Of a stretch of DNA of 64,000 nt, positions 52,506 through 64,000 are shown in pieces. The translations under genes were made by a program, and so were the position numbers. Numbering within the stretch: the stretch's first letter is position 1; each line of letters starts with the position of its first letter. The DNA is from Paenibacillus cremeus. GTDB lineage: Bacteria > Bacillota > Bacilli > Paenibacillales > NBRC-103111. Under the pieces are notes generated by a model. The model searched no databases, was not told the DNA's origin, and saw only the letters and a list, made by a program, of their open reading frames with translations. The stretch is taken from positions 86,418 to 150,417 of the forward strand of contig NZ_VNJI01000015.1 of NCBI RefSeq assembly GCF_007786445.1. The letters are read 5' to 3'.

Positions 52506-53897
52506 TTGAATAAGTGGATTCGCGGAACGAATGCGGCCGTGTTGTCTCTGGCGGTCATTGGGATTTTTATCGTCGTGTCGATCTTCTTGAACTCAACGAA
52601 AAATTTGCAGGTCGACTTGACGCAAAATAAAAAGTTCACCCTGTCAGACCAAACAACCGCCGCACTCGGCGCGCTCAATACAGATGTGCACATCCTGTCT
52701 TTGACCAGTGATCAGACCGACCCTTACATCAAACGGCAGGTCGTAGAGCTGGTGCAGGAATACAAGAAGCGGAACGGCAAGATTACGTTTGACGAATACG
52801 ATCTGGTAAAACAGCCGGCAATGGCGAAGCAGTATGATGTCGATCCAGCCGGTACGCTCGTGGTGGAAAGCGGGCAGCAGAAAAAATATATCAATTATTA
52901 CGATATGTTCATTCCAGGGCAGCAGCAGGGCGAGTATAAGTTCAGCGGCGAAGAGAAGCTGACCCAGGCGCTTATGAATCTGAACTCGAAGGACAAGAGC
53001 AAGATTTATTTCTTGTCCGGGCATGGCGAAATTCCGCTGAATCAGATGAACCTGTGGCAAACGGGCCTCCAAAGCGCGAACTACGAGGTAAAGGACCTGA
53101 ATTTGCTGCGTGAAGGCAAAATTCCGGACGATGCCGAGGTGCTGTTCATCATCGGTCCGTCGAACGATATCAGCGATAAGGAAGCCGATTTGATCAAGAC
53201 GTACATGAACGGCAAAGGGAAGCTGTATCTGGCGCTTGGCTTCAATAAAGACATGGCGACCAAGTGGAAAAATCTCGACGCCCTTATGGCGACTTATAGC
53301 ATCCAAGACCAGCATGCGGTCGCGATCGAACCGAAGCAAAGCGTGTTGTACGATCCGTTGACGATCATTCCGGAGTACGGATATCATGACATCACGAAGA
53401 AGCTTCAGGATTATAATCTTTTGACCATGATGACGCTTGCGGTTACGCTGGGCAACGACCAGCCCTCGGCGGATTTCCCGGCGACGGCGATCCTCAAAAC
53501 AACGGATAAAGCCTACGGCGAAACCGACCTCAAGCAGTTGGCCGATAACAGCCGAAGCAACAAGGATGCGAGCGATGTCAAAGGTCCGCTCAATCTGGGC
53601 TACGTTGTACAAACCAAAGACAACAAACCGAAAGCAGTCATTCTCGGCGGCTCGACGTTCTTTGCAGACCAAGTCATTTCGCAGCAGGGCAATCGCGACT
53701 TTGCGCTCAACAGCGTAGGCTGGCTGCAGGAGCAGAAGGATCAAGTGACGATTCGTCCGCGTGAAGGCGATGCGCTGCAGCAAGCGCTGCTGACCGGCAG
53801 CCAAGCGAATCTGATTTTCTTCGGCACGGTGCTCATCTTCCCGTTACTCTTCCTGATCGTCGGCGGCGCGATTTGGTGGAGGAGGAGAAAAGGATGA
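52506..53897 (+). CDS. Gld-type ABC transporter auxiliary protein (GldG-like)
   Basis: The 463 residues carry an N-terminal helix (AAVLSLAVIGIFIVVSIFLN) and a large extracellular domain that begins VDLTQNKKFTLSDQTTAALGAL and contains the GATase-like stretch DKSKIYFLSGHGE. A C-terminal helix closes the protein (LIFFGTVLIFPLLFLIVGGAIWW). This is the layout of GldG/ABC_transp_aux proteins (PF09822). The likely start is TTG 52506, after AGAAGGGGGAAAGG. Its stop overlaps the next ATG (ATGA). Confidence 0.9.
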   Translation: MNKWIRGTNAAVLSLAVIGIFIVVSIFLNSTKNLQVDLTQNKKFTLSDQTTAALGALNTDVHILSLTSDQTDPYIKRQVVELVQEYKKRNGKITFDEYDLVKQPAMAKQYDVDPAGTLVVESGQQKKYINYYDMFIPGQQQGEYKFSGEEKLTQALMNLNSKDKSKIYFLSGHGEIPLNQMNLWQTGLQSANYEVKDLNLLREGKIPDDAEVLFIIGPSNDISDKEADLIKTYMNGKGKLYLALGFNKDMATKWKNLDALMATYSIQDQHAVAIEPKQSVLYDPLTIIPEYGYHDITKKLQDYNLLTMMTLAVTLGNDQPSADFPATAILKTTDKAYGETDLKQLADNSRSNKDASDVKGPLNLGYVVQTKDNKPKAVILGGSTFFADQVISQQGNRDFALNSVGWLQEQKDQVTIRPREGDALQQALLTGSQANLIFFGTVLIFPLLFLIVGGAIWWRRRKG

Positions 53898-54826
53898 AGC
53901 GGCTAATCCCCACGCTCGTTTTGGTGGTGCTTTGTATCGCAGGCTTTTGGTATGCGTCGAACAAAGATTTCTTTAGGGAAAAGAAGCCGGAGGCGCAGTC
54001 CCTGGTCACGGTGAAAAAAGAAGAGGTAGCGAGCTACACGATCAAAAGCGGAGATAGCGTCATCGAGCTGCAACAAAAGGACGGCAAATGGACGATGACC
54101 AAGCCGTCTCCGCTTCCTTTGAACGACTACTCGCCGGCGGGTTGGGTTGATTCGTTTAATGGAGCGACTAAGGACAAGTCGGTGGATGCGAATCCTACCG
54201 ATATCGCTCAGTTCGGGCTCGACAAGCCGGCGCATGAGTTCACCGTCACGCTTACGAACGGCTCGAAGCATACGCTGTCCATTGGCAATCCCGTCGCTGT
54301 GCAGGGCTTCTTCTACGCGAAATTCGACAGCTCGCCGGAGGTGTTCCAGCTTGCTGAAGCGAAGGTGACGGCACTGGCGAAGCAGCAGATGGACTTTATG
54401 GACAACAGTCCGATCAAAGTGAATTACGAGCAGCTGCGCAGCATGACGGTCGATTGGAAGGGTCAGAAGTGGACCTTAACCAAGACCGACACGGATAAGC
54501 AATCCTACGAGGCGAACTGGAAGCTTGGCGATGCGGTGGTGAAAGGCGGCGACGCCAGCCAGTATCTCGACAAAGCGGCGTTTCTGACGACCGATCAGCT
54601 CGTGAAGAAGGCGGCGGACGTGAAGGGACTGGATGCTCCGGAGCTGAAGGTGGAGCTGAAGGATGCGGACACCGCAGGCAAAGAAACCGTGAGCGTCTAT
54701 GTAGGCAAGCTGGACGGCGACAATGTTTGGATTGCCAAGCAGGGCGGGGAATGGGCTTACGCCATCCCGGTGACCGGCATTCAGGAGCTGTCCGACAAAG
54801 GCAAAGAACCGCCGAAGGCGCCATAA
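53894..54826 (+). CDS. DUF4340 domain protein
   Basis: This is a 310-residue exported protein with a membrane anchor at ~4-22 (LIPTLVLVVLCIAGFWYA). DUF4340-type repeats of beta strands follow (SYTIKSGDSVIELQQKDGKWTMTKP; FGLDKPAHEFTVTLTNGSKHTLSIGNP). DUF4340 proteins regularly follow GldG in such operons and are presumed to be a periplasmic or surface part of the exporter; function is unknown. ATG 53894 overlaps the preceding stop. It is last in the operon, with a terminator at 54845. Confidence 0.88.
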   Translation: MKRLIPTLVLVVLCIAGFWYASNKDFFREKKPEAQSLVTVKKEEVASYTIKSGDSVIELQQKDGKWTMTKPSPLPLNDYSPAGWVDSFNGATKDKSVDANPTDIAQFGLDKPAHEFTVTLTNGSKHTLSIGNPVAVQGFFYAKFDSSPEVFQLAEAKVTALAKQQMDFMDNSPIKVNYEQLRSMTVDWKGQKWTLTKTDTDKQSYEANWKLGDAVVKGGDASQYLDKAAFLTTDQLVKKAADVKGLDAPELKVELKDADTAGKETVSVYVGKLDGDNVWIAKQGGEWAYAIPVTGIQELSDKGKEPPKAP

Positions 54827-54844
54827 CGCGCTCGGAATGATAAT

Positions 54845-54891
54845 ACCCCTTGAAGAGGACTTCGTAAAAAGTCGCTTCAAGGGGTGTTTTT
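54845..54891 (+). terminator. Terminator of the Gld-like operon
   Basis: Perfect 11-base arms (54845-54855 with 54875-54885), with an inner GACTT/AAGTC stem and T5 tail. Confidence 0.85.
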
Positions 54892-54958
54892 GTATACATA
54901 AATTCCCACGTGCCTGGAAAACCTAATTTTTGGAAAACAGGGAAAGGAGGATGGTTCG

Positions 54959-55192
54959 ATGTACACAGGACAATACCAGCAAGGAATGAATACCGTAAGC
55001 TCTAAGGAATTGGCGTACATATCGGATTGCTTGAAAAATGAAGAGCTGCTCGCCAAGCTTGCGGTTCAGGGCGCGGCGGAATGCCACACCCCGCAGCTGA
55101 AGCAGAAATTGACGCAAATTGCGCAGGATCGGCTGCAGCACATGGATCAACTGATTCGGACATTGCAGCAGCATACGTTCATGAGCCACTAA
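54959..55192 (+). CDS. Small coat-F-like spore protein, 77 aa
   Basis: The 77-residue helical protein (SSKELAYISDCLKNEELLAKLAVQGA; QIAQDRLQHMDQLIRTLQQ) resembles a half-size coat-F (ferritin-like helical) domain. It precedes a longer coat-F protein by 25 bases, so they are probably one operon. GGAAAGGAGG lies eight bases before ATG. A sporulation sigma factor is likely, but I could not fix a clear sigma-E or sigma-K promoter. Confidence 0.8.
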   Translation: MYTGQYQQGMNTVSSKELAYISDCLKNEELLAKLAVQGAAECHTPQLKQKLTQIAQDRLQHMDQLIRTLQQHTFMSH

Positions 55193-55217
55193 AAACAAGC
55201 CCAAGGAGGTGCAGAGC

Positions 55218-56003
55218 ATGTATCAATCATCTTATTACCAACCACAGCAATCGGGTCAGTCGCAGCAGCATTATCACCTTCAGGAGCAGGATGCGGGCAA
55301 TCTGGTGCTGAATGAATTGAAGCGGGTGGCGCGCGAATATACGACCGCTGCATTGGAGGCAACCCATCCGGCGATCCGGCAAACCTTCGCCACCGTAACG
55401 CAGCACACGTTGCAAGATCAAGCGGAGCTGTTTAACGTGCTGTCTCAGATGCAGGGCTACGGTCAAATCAAAATGGCTACGCAGCAAGAAGTACAGCAGG
55501 AGCTTCAGCAGCAGCTGCGCAAGGCCGAGCAGCTGCAGAACTTAGTGCAGCAAGCGGTGCAGGGGGCGAACGCGTCTTCTTATGCGTATCAGGCCCAGCA
55601 GCAGCAGCCATCGTATGGGCAGAATGCCTCCTACCAGCAGCCGGCCCACACGTATCAGCAGCCTTCGCAGGGCTATCAGACAAGCTATGTCGCTTCGGCT
55701 TCAGGCTACGGTCAGATCGGAAGCCCCAGCTACGGCCCTTCGACTTCGATTACCCAAGCCTTTGGCTTAAATGATGCCGATAACTCAACCGTCTCGCAAG
55801 AAGAAGGCACCTTGAAATCGTCCGTTTCCGGTACGGATAACCAGGACTATTTCTCGGCGCAGCAGGCTCAGGATTATACGAGCAACCAATACAGCAGCTC
55901 GGCGGCTTCACATGAAACCTATGGCAGTCATACCCCAGCCTCGACGAGCGGCAGAAGCCAGTCGCAGTCGCATCAGTATGGCAGCAATTACAGCATGACG
56001 TAA
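55218..56003 (+). CDS. Coat-F family spore coat protein with Q/S/Y-rich tail
   Basis: This 261-residue protein has a coat-F domain at ~30-95 (LVLNELKRVAREYTTAALEATHPAIRQTF, LQDQAELFNVLSQMQGYG), then a long Gln/Ser/Tyr-rich disordered tail. Repeats such as YQQP and SYG suggest cross-linking or adhesive behaviour, as often seen in outer spore coat proteins; that is inferred. ATG 55218 follows a perfect AAGGAGGT by seven bases. A strong terminator follows. Confidence 0.88.
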   Translation: MYQSSYYQPQQSGQSQQHYHLQEQDAGNLVLNELKRVAREYTTAALEATHPAIRQTFATVTQHTLQDQAELFNVLSQMQGYGQIKMATQQEVQQELQQQLRKAEQLQNLVQQAVQGANASSYAYQAQQQQPSYGQNASYQQPAHTYQQPSQGYQTSYVASASGYGQIGSPSYGPSTSITQAFGLNDADNSTVSQEEGTLKSSVSGTDNQDYFSAQQAQDYTSNQYSSSAASHETYGSHTPASTSGRSQSQSHQYGSNYSMT

Positions 56004-56025
56004 GTGCAGCAGCAGTAAAGCAGGG

Positions 56026-56071
56026 AAGCCCCAAATTCCAGTGAACATCACGGGAATTTGGGGCTTTTTTT
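56026..56071. terminator. Terminator between coat protein and VOC gene
   Basis: Arms AAGCCCCAAATTCC (56026-56039) and GGAATTTGGGGCTT (56053-56066) are followed by T-run. The stem also lies just past the stop of the convergent VOC gene. Confidence 0.9.
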
Positions 56072-56083
56072 GCATGTGTTGGC

Positions 56084-56455
56084 TTAGTGGCGCTCTACAA
56101 ACTCCAGGCGATTGCCGAACGGATCCTGAATATGAAAGCGTGTCATTCCTGCTAGCGGCTCATCCGTTTTGATCTCCACGCCATGGTCTAACAAACGCCC
56201 GCGCAGCGCTTCAATTTCGCGGACCAAGAACGCGGGGTGGGCTTTCACCGCAGGAATGTAATCGTCCTGAACGCCGATATGCAGTTCATGGCTGCCGCAT
56301 TTAAACCATACGCCGCCACGCTTTTGCAGCGCTTCCGGCTTCGGAAGCTCCTTCATACCGAGAAGCCCGCCGAAGAAGGAGCGTGCTTCATCTTCACAGC
56401 CCTGTGGAGCAGCCAGTTGTACATGATCGATGCCAAGATATCCGTGGGTCGTCAT
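56084..56455 (-). CDS. VOC (glyoxalase/bleomycin resistance) family protein
   Basis: This is a 123-residue single VOC-domain protein. It has paired beta-alpha-beta modules: GIDHVQLAAPQGCEDEARSFFGGLLG with HVQL histidine, then ELHIGVQDD, PAFLVREIEALRGRLLDHGVEI and FHIQDPFGNRLEFVE with the C-terminal glutamate. Putative metal ligands are therefore present. The substrate cannot be assigned; this subgroup is broad. A palindrome 30 bases upstream may be its operator. Confidence 0.88.
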   Translation of the reverse strand: MTTHGYLGIDHVQLAAPQGCEDEARSFFGGLLGMKELPKPEALQKRGGVWFKCGSHELHIGVQDDYIPAVKAHPAFLVREIEALRGRLLDHGVEIKTDEPLAGMTRFHIQDPFGNRLEFVERH

Positions 56456-56484
56456 CTCATTTCACTCCCGACAGTTTTATAATA

Positions 56485-56499
56485 TGAAACTTAGTTTCA
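56485..56499. promoter_or_regulatory. 15-base palindrome upstream of VOC gene (possible operator)
   Basis: TGAAACTTAGTTTCA is a perfect inverted repeat around a 3-base centre, located in the divergent spacer between the VOC gene and a lipoprotein gene, next to a TATAAA-like -10 on the minus strand. Confidence 0.35.
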
Positions 56500-56656
56500 A
56501 CAAACGGTATATATCATAAGGATAACTCCAACTCCATTCACTGTAAAGAGGAGATGTTAAACCTTTTTCATCGCTTCGGAACTCGTAGAATAGTTTTTTG
56601 ATTTTAACCCATAATATGAAAAATACGATAACCACGCGACGCAAGGAGGCACCTTT

Positions 56657-57247
56657 ATGAGAAAAATCGGGATCGCGTTGGTCGCGATGACCGTGCTGCT
56701 CGGAGGCTGTACGCAGAAGCAGGATGAGCGGAACACGACGCAAATGAAAACGATGCAAAAAACCGTAGGTAAAGACCGGCTGCTCCAAACGTTCGGTCAA
56801 ATCACACCCCCGCCGATGGGCAAAGACATCATGAATCAATCCGATGCCCAAGTAATTGCTTGGATTAAGCAGGTGGACGATTGGACGCACCAGGTGCTGT
56901 CTTCTCCGGTCACCGGCGAAATGGACGCCTATGCGATGCGCGAGATGCGCACGCATTTGATGCAGGTATATACGACCGACATGGCGGAGCGGCTCATTGC
57001 TTACTTTTACCGTGAGGATCCGACCACCGGTACATATCAGGCGAACAGTACGAAAGCCATGCTTGGTTTGCGCAGCGAATGGGGGCAGTACGAGCTGAGC
57101 AAATCCCATCCGGGCAAGGATCAATATAAAATTACGCTGAGCGGCAAAACGAAGCAGGATTACTCCGAGCCGACCATGCATCATGAATCGAGCTATCAGA
57201 TCCAAGGCGACAAACTGATCATCACGGACTTTAAGACAACCTCGTAA
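56657..57247 (+). CDS. Lipoprotein of unknown function, 196 aa
   Basis: A signal peptide with lipobox (IGIALVAMTVLLGGC, Cys ~18) marks a membrane-attached lipoprotein. The mature part is unrecognised; it is polar, with mixed helix (AQVIAWIKQVDDWTHQVL, MREMRTHLMQVYTTDMAERLIAYFY) and a C-terminal beta region (YKITLSGKTKQDY, SYQIQGDKLIITDF). AAGGAGG precedes the ATG. It stands alone before pcrB, with its own short terminator. Confidence 0.85.
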   Translation: MRKIGIALVAMTVLLGGCTQKQDERNTTQMKTMQKTVGKDRLLQTFGQITPPPMGKDIMNQSDAQVIAWIKQVDDWTHQVLSSPVTGEMDAYAMREMRTHLMQVYTTDMAERLIAYFYREDPTTGTYQANSTKAMLGLRSEWGQYELSKSHPGKDQYKITLSGKTKQDYSEPTMHHESSYQIQGDKLIITDFKTTS

Positions 57248-57262
57248 GGGGTTGCTTTTTTT
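57238..57262 (+). terminator. Short terminator after lipoprotein gene
   Basis: AACCTC (57238-57243) pairs with GGGGTT (57248-57253) around GTAA; T7 follows. Confidence 0.6.
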
Positions 57263-57324
57263 CTTTTAGGACAAGAACATATATTCTTATAATATGGTAT
57301 ACTATGACAGGGACATGCGATTCA

Positions 57325-57353
57325 TTGACACTGGACTTGGGGTAGCATAGACT
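57325..57353 (+). promoter_or_regulatory. Sigma-A promoter of pcrB
   Basis: Consensus TTGACA (57325-57330), a 17-base spacer and TAGACT (57348-57353). Confidence 0.65.
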
Positions 57354-57360
57354 ATTTTTT

Positions 57361-57419
57361 AGACAAACTGGAGGTACTCCGTGTGCCTTGCAGCACTTGG
57401 GCACGGCTTGTCTTTTTTT
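57361..57419 (+). promoter_or_regulatory. Terminator-like hairpin at the 5' end of the pcrB transcript
   Basis: AGACAA (57361-57366) pairs with TTGTCT (57408-57413). Inside, CCGTG-TGCC pairs with GGGCACGG. T7 follows. It begins about where transcription from the promoter above should start, so it would act as an attenuator or generate a ~58-base RNA. Confidence 0.5.
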
Positions 57420-57442
57420 AAGACCGACAGGAGGCATTGCCT

Positions 57443-58141
57443 GTGCATTTGCGTATGAATGAATGGAAGCATGTATTTAAGCTCGATCCCGATAAAGAAC
57501 TGACGGACGAGGCGCTGGAGAGCATTTGCCTTTCGGGTACCGATGCGGTGATGGTGGGCGGTTCCACCGGCGTCACGTTTGATAATACCGTGGATTTGCT
57601 GGCTCGGATTCGCCGGTACGAGGTGCCGTGCGTGCTGGAGGTATCCAATCAGGAGGCCATCGTGCCGGGCTTCGATTTGTTTATGATCCCGATTGTGCTT
57701 AACAGCAAGACCCCCGAGTGGATTGTTGGACAGCATCATCGCGCGATCAAAGACTACGGAGCGATCATGGACTGGAAGCAGATGATAACGGAAGGCTACA
57801 TTATATTGAATGGAGATTCGACAGCAGCGAAGCTGACACAGGCCGATGCCGAGATCGAACTGAAGGATGTAGAGGCCTATGCGCGGTTGGCGGAACGTTT
57901 GTTCCATTGCCCTATCGTTTACCTGGAATACAGCGGAGTGTTTGGGAAGATGGAGTGGGTACGCAAGGTTCGTGGATTGCTGACCGAATCGCGGCTGTTT
58001 TACGGCGGCGGTGTAGATGGCCCCGACAAGGCGCGGGAGGCTGCGGAAGCGGCTCATACCGTCGTTGTAGGCAATGTGATCTACGAGAATCTGGAGCACG
58101 CGCTGGCGACTGTACAGGCGGTTCGTGCTGCACATCAATAA
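57443..58141 (+). CDS. pcrB: Heptaprenylglyceryl phosphate synthase PcrB
   Basis: PcrB is a TIM-barrel prenyltransferase that joins a polyprenyl diphosphate to glycerol-1-phosphate. The 232 residues start EWKHVFKLDPDKELTDEALE and contain the phosphate-binding segments SGTDAVMVGGSTGVT and FYGGGVDGPDKAREAAE, plus VVVGNVIYE. YLEYSGVFG matches the family. I chose GTG 57443 (eight bases after AGGAGG); TTG 57437 and ATG 57455 are alternatives. It lies just upstream of pcrA, as in B. subtilis. Confidence 0.95.
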   Translation: MHLRMNEWKHVFKLDPDKELTDEALESICLSGTDAVMVGGSTGVTFDNTVDLLARIRRYEVPCVLEVSNQEAIVPGFDLFMIPIVLNSKTPEWIVGQHHRAIKDYGAIMDWKQMITEGYIILNGDSTAAKLTQADAEIELKDVEAYARLAERLFHCPIVYLEYSGVFGKMEWVRKVRGLLTESRLFYGGGVDGPDKAREAAEAAHTVVVGNVIYENLEHALATVQAVRAAHQ

Positions 58142-58165
58142 ACATGGGAAAGGAATCACAGGGGA

Positions 58166-62550
<4,385 letters not shown>

Positions 62551-62571
62551 CCTGAAGCTAGAATCTGCATT

Positions 62572-62608
62572 CGCCGGACTGGGGAGCGATCCTTGGTTCG
62601 GCGTTTTT
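62572..62608 (+). terminator. Terminator after ligA
   Basis: CGCCG (62572-62576) pairs with CGGCG (62599-62603), T5 follows. Confidence 0.75.
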
Positions 62609-62626
62609 AATAAGAGAGGAGCAGGT

Positions 62627-63628
62627 GTGATCATGCTGCACATTGTGAATGGAGATAGCTTTGGCGAGACGCTGCGAGAGGTGCTGCCCGAGGCGGACAT
62701 TTTAGTCTGGCGCGAATCGCTTTACGAAGGCCCGCTGTCCGTGGAGTTCACCGACCAGCCCACTAGGGAAGCCCGGGAGCAGTATTTTACGAGCAGAGGC
62801 GTGCCTGGAGGGATGTTTAAACGGTTTACCGAGGTGCAGGAGACAGCGCTCACGCAGTACCATCAACACGACGAGGTGGTGCTTTGGTTCGAGCACGATC
62901 TGTTTGATCAAACGATGTTAATTTATTTGCTCCAATGGTTCAGCCGACAAAACCTTGAGGGGACCAAACTTTCACTGCTCTGCATAAATTCGTTCCCGGA
63001 AGTGCATCCTTTTAAAGGCTTAGGGCAGCTAAACGCAGAACAAACCGCATCTCTATTGGGAAGCTGGCGTGAAGTATCGGCAGATCAGCTGCACCTCGCT
63101 AGAGAAGCCTGGTTTGCTTATGCAGGCGACAACCCAACGGCCCTGGTACAGCTCCTGCAAAAAGATCTCACTGCACTCCCGTTCCTGCGTAGTGCACTTC
63201 TTTGTCATCTCCAGCGGTACCCATCGGTAACCAATGGCCTCAACGCCTTAGAGACAGCCGTGCTTTCATTAGTACTGCAATCGCTCAACACACCGATTAG
63301 TCTATTTCAGCAGATCGGCAATCTATTCCTTGATTACGGTCTCGGAGACGTGCAGTTCTGGGCCATCCTGGAGGAGATGCGCGGAGGCGAGCATCCCTTG
63401 TTAGTGATCGATGGACCAACCCTACCCAATTACGGCGCACATGTCGACTATCAAAGTCTGCAGCAGACGAAGGTCTACTCAACCGAACTGGGACAGCAAG
63501 CACTGAGAGGCGAGTCGGATTACGCAGCATTGAACGGCCTGAACCGTTGGCTGGGCGGAGTTTATTTAACTGGCCATAGGGGGCTTTGGCGTTGGAATCA
63601 AACCGCGTCGAACCTCGATAAACATTAG
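62627..63628 (+). CDS. DUF1835 domain protein
   Basis: This is a 333-residue cytoplasmic protein. The N-terminal ~120 residues are DUF1835 (LHIVNGDSFGETLREVLPEADILVWRESLYEGPL, later VVLWFEHDLFDQTMLIYLLQWF). A DUF3658-like C-terminal half follows, with helical LNALETAVLSLVLQSLNTPISLFQQIGNLF. Function is unknown. The start is GTG 62627 after GAGGAG; ATG 62633 is close by. It lies between ligA and the rRNA operon and has no obvious partner. Confidence 0.85.
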   Translation: MIMLHIVNGDSFGETLREVLPEADILVWRESLYEGPLSVEFTDQPTREAREQYFTSRGVPGGMFKRFTEVQETALTQYHQHDEVVLWFEHDLFDQTMLIYLLQWFSRQNLEGTKLSLLCINSFPEVHPFKGLGQLNAEQTASLLGSWREVSADQLHLAREAWFAYAGDNPTALVQLLQKDLTALPFLRSALLCHLQRYPSVTNGLNALETAVLSLVLQSLNTPISLFQQIGNLFLDYGLGDVQFWAILEEMRGGEHPLLVIDGPTLPNYGAHVDYQSLQQTKVYSTELGQQALRGESDYAALNGLNRWLGGVYLTGHRGLWRWNQTASNLDKH

Positions 63629-63641
63629 CGAAAAATGACAC

Positions 63642-63671
63642 TTGCATTCCTAGTACCATTTGTGATACATT
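63642..63671 (+). promoter_or_regulatory. Possible rRNA promoter P1
   Basis: TTGCAT (63642-63647), an 18-base spacer and TACATT (63666-63671). Confidence 0.45.
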
Positions 63672-63740
63672 ATTCCTTGTCGCCGCGAAACGGCATCGAA
63701 AGATGAAGCAAGCCAAGCGACAACGCAATAAAATAAAAGG

Positions 63741-63769
63741 TTGCAAAGTTTGTCGAAAGATGATAAGAT
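63741..63769 (+). promoter_or_regulatory. rRNA promoter P2
   Basis: TTGCAA (63741-63746), a 17-base spacer and TAAGAT (63764-63769), about 110 bases before 16S. Upstream A-rich tracts resemble an UP element. Confidence 0.65.
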
Positions 63770-63805
63770 ATTATCTTGTCACGGCAAAAAAACAACCTGA
63801 CGAAA

Positions 63806-63823
63806 GCTCTTTGAAAACTGAAC
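63806..63823 (+). promoter_or_regulatory. rRNA leader boxA-like antitermination site
   Basis: GCTCTTTGAAAACTGAAC is the conserved boxA-type leader motif seen before Bacillota 16S genes. Confidence 0.75.
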
Positions 63824-63879
63824 AAATGAATTCGAATGCCAAGCGTTATTGAAATACAATGAGCACAATCAGCTTTTCT

Positions 63880-64000
63880 TTAATGGAGAGTTTGATCCTG
63901 GCTCAGGACGAACGCTGGCGGCGTGCCTAATACATGCAAGTCGAGCGAGGGTCTTCGGACCCTAGCGGCGGACGGGTGAGTAACACGTAGGCAACCTGCC
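63880..64000 (+). rRNA. rrs: 16S ribosomal RNA, 5' end (cut by window)
   Basis: GAGTTTGATCCTGGCTCAG at 63888-63906 is the universal 16S start region, followed by GACGAACGCTGGCGGCGTGC and CTAATACATGCAAGTCGAGC. The first ~120 bases are present. The 5' end is set by alignment to E. coli position 1. The variable V1 loop is short and reads on into GGACGGGTGAGTAACACGTA, as in Paenibacillaceae. Confidence 0.97.

Noticed and set aside
57381..57458. 25-codon leader ORF before pcrB as a firm coding feature
   Set aside because: It lies within and beyond a hairpin, has no recognisable regulatory codon run, and could be chance; kept only as part of a finding.

Overview
The window looks like a chromosomal segment of a Paenibacillus-like member of the Bacillota. 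The evidence is strong AGGAGG-type ribosome binding sites, Bacillus-type sigma-A, sigma-D and sigma-H promoter motifs, coat-F spore proteins, the pcrB-pcrA-ligA order, the ftsE-ftsX-hydrolase-ctpB-minJ order, and the 5' end of a 16S rRNA gene whose first variable region resembles Paenibacillus. No prophage, insertion sequence, CRISPR array or tRNA was seen.

Layout: 1-4.9 kb holds the end of a flagellin gene and flagellar assembly genes (flaG, fliS, fliD, a fliT-like gene). 5-11.3 kb holds csp, hpf, secA, prfB (with its programmed frameshift) and a YitT-type membrane protein. 11.4-13.3 kb is an exported FAD-fold/stalk-domain protein. 13.3-21.7 kb is a complete arginine cluster argC-J-B-D-F-G-H behind a promoter overlapped by two ARG-box-like sites. 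21.8-29.6 kb holds a VanW protein and then ftsE, ftsX, an M23 hydrolase, ctpB and minJ. 29.8-36.5 kb has the stator genes motAB (minus strand) and uvrB-uvrA (with a LexA-like box). 36.6-40.3 kb has a siroheme reductase, a small membrane protein, a TIM-barrel isomerase and an unknown gene.

The most interesting region is 40.4-47.5 kb on the minus strand. It is a six-gene operon resembling the teichoic-acid D-alanylation (dlt) system: an MBOAT acyltransferase (DltB-like), a 36-residue DltX-like peptide, an SGNH protein (DltD-like) and a carrier protein (DltC-like). The DltA adenylation enzyme is absent. In its place is a class II aminoacyl-tRNA-synthetase paralogue of the amino acid:[carrier protein] ligase type. 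A 1085-residue membrane-anchored FG-GAP-repeat protein heads the operon. I infer a pathway that moves an amino acid across the membrane onto a surface polymer.

The rest: a U32 peptidase-family gene (47.8-50.3 kb), a Gld-like ABC exporter with a DUF4340 protein (50.6-54.8 kb), two coat-F spore proteins, a VOC protein, a lipoprotein, pcrB-pcrA-ligA, a DUF1835 protein, and an rRNA operon promoter region with the first ~120 bases of 16S rRNA.

Intergenic DNA is rich in structure: several 46-101-base imperfect hairpins with T-tracts at gene boundaries, a 38-bp tandem repeat with a palindromic core shared with a distant spacer, small inverted-repeat elements flanking minJ, tandem 40-base palindromes at 47.5 kb, and a cluster of DnaA-box-like sites at 4.98 kb.
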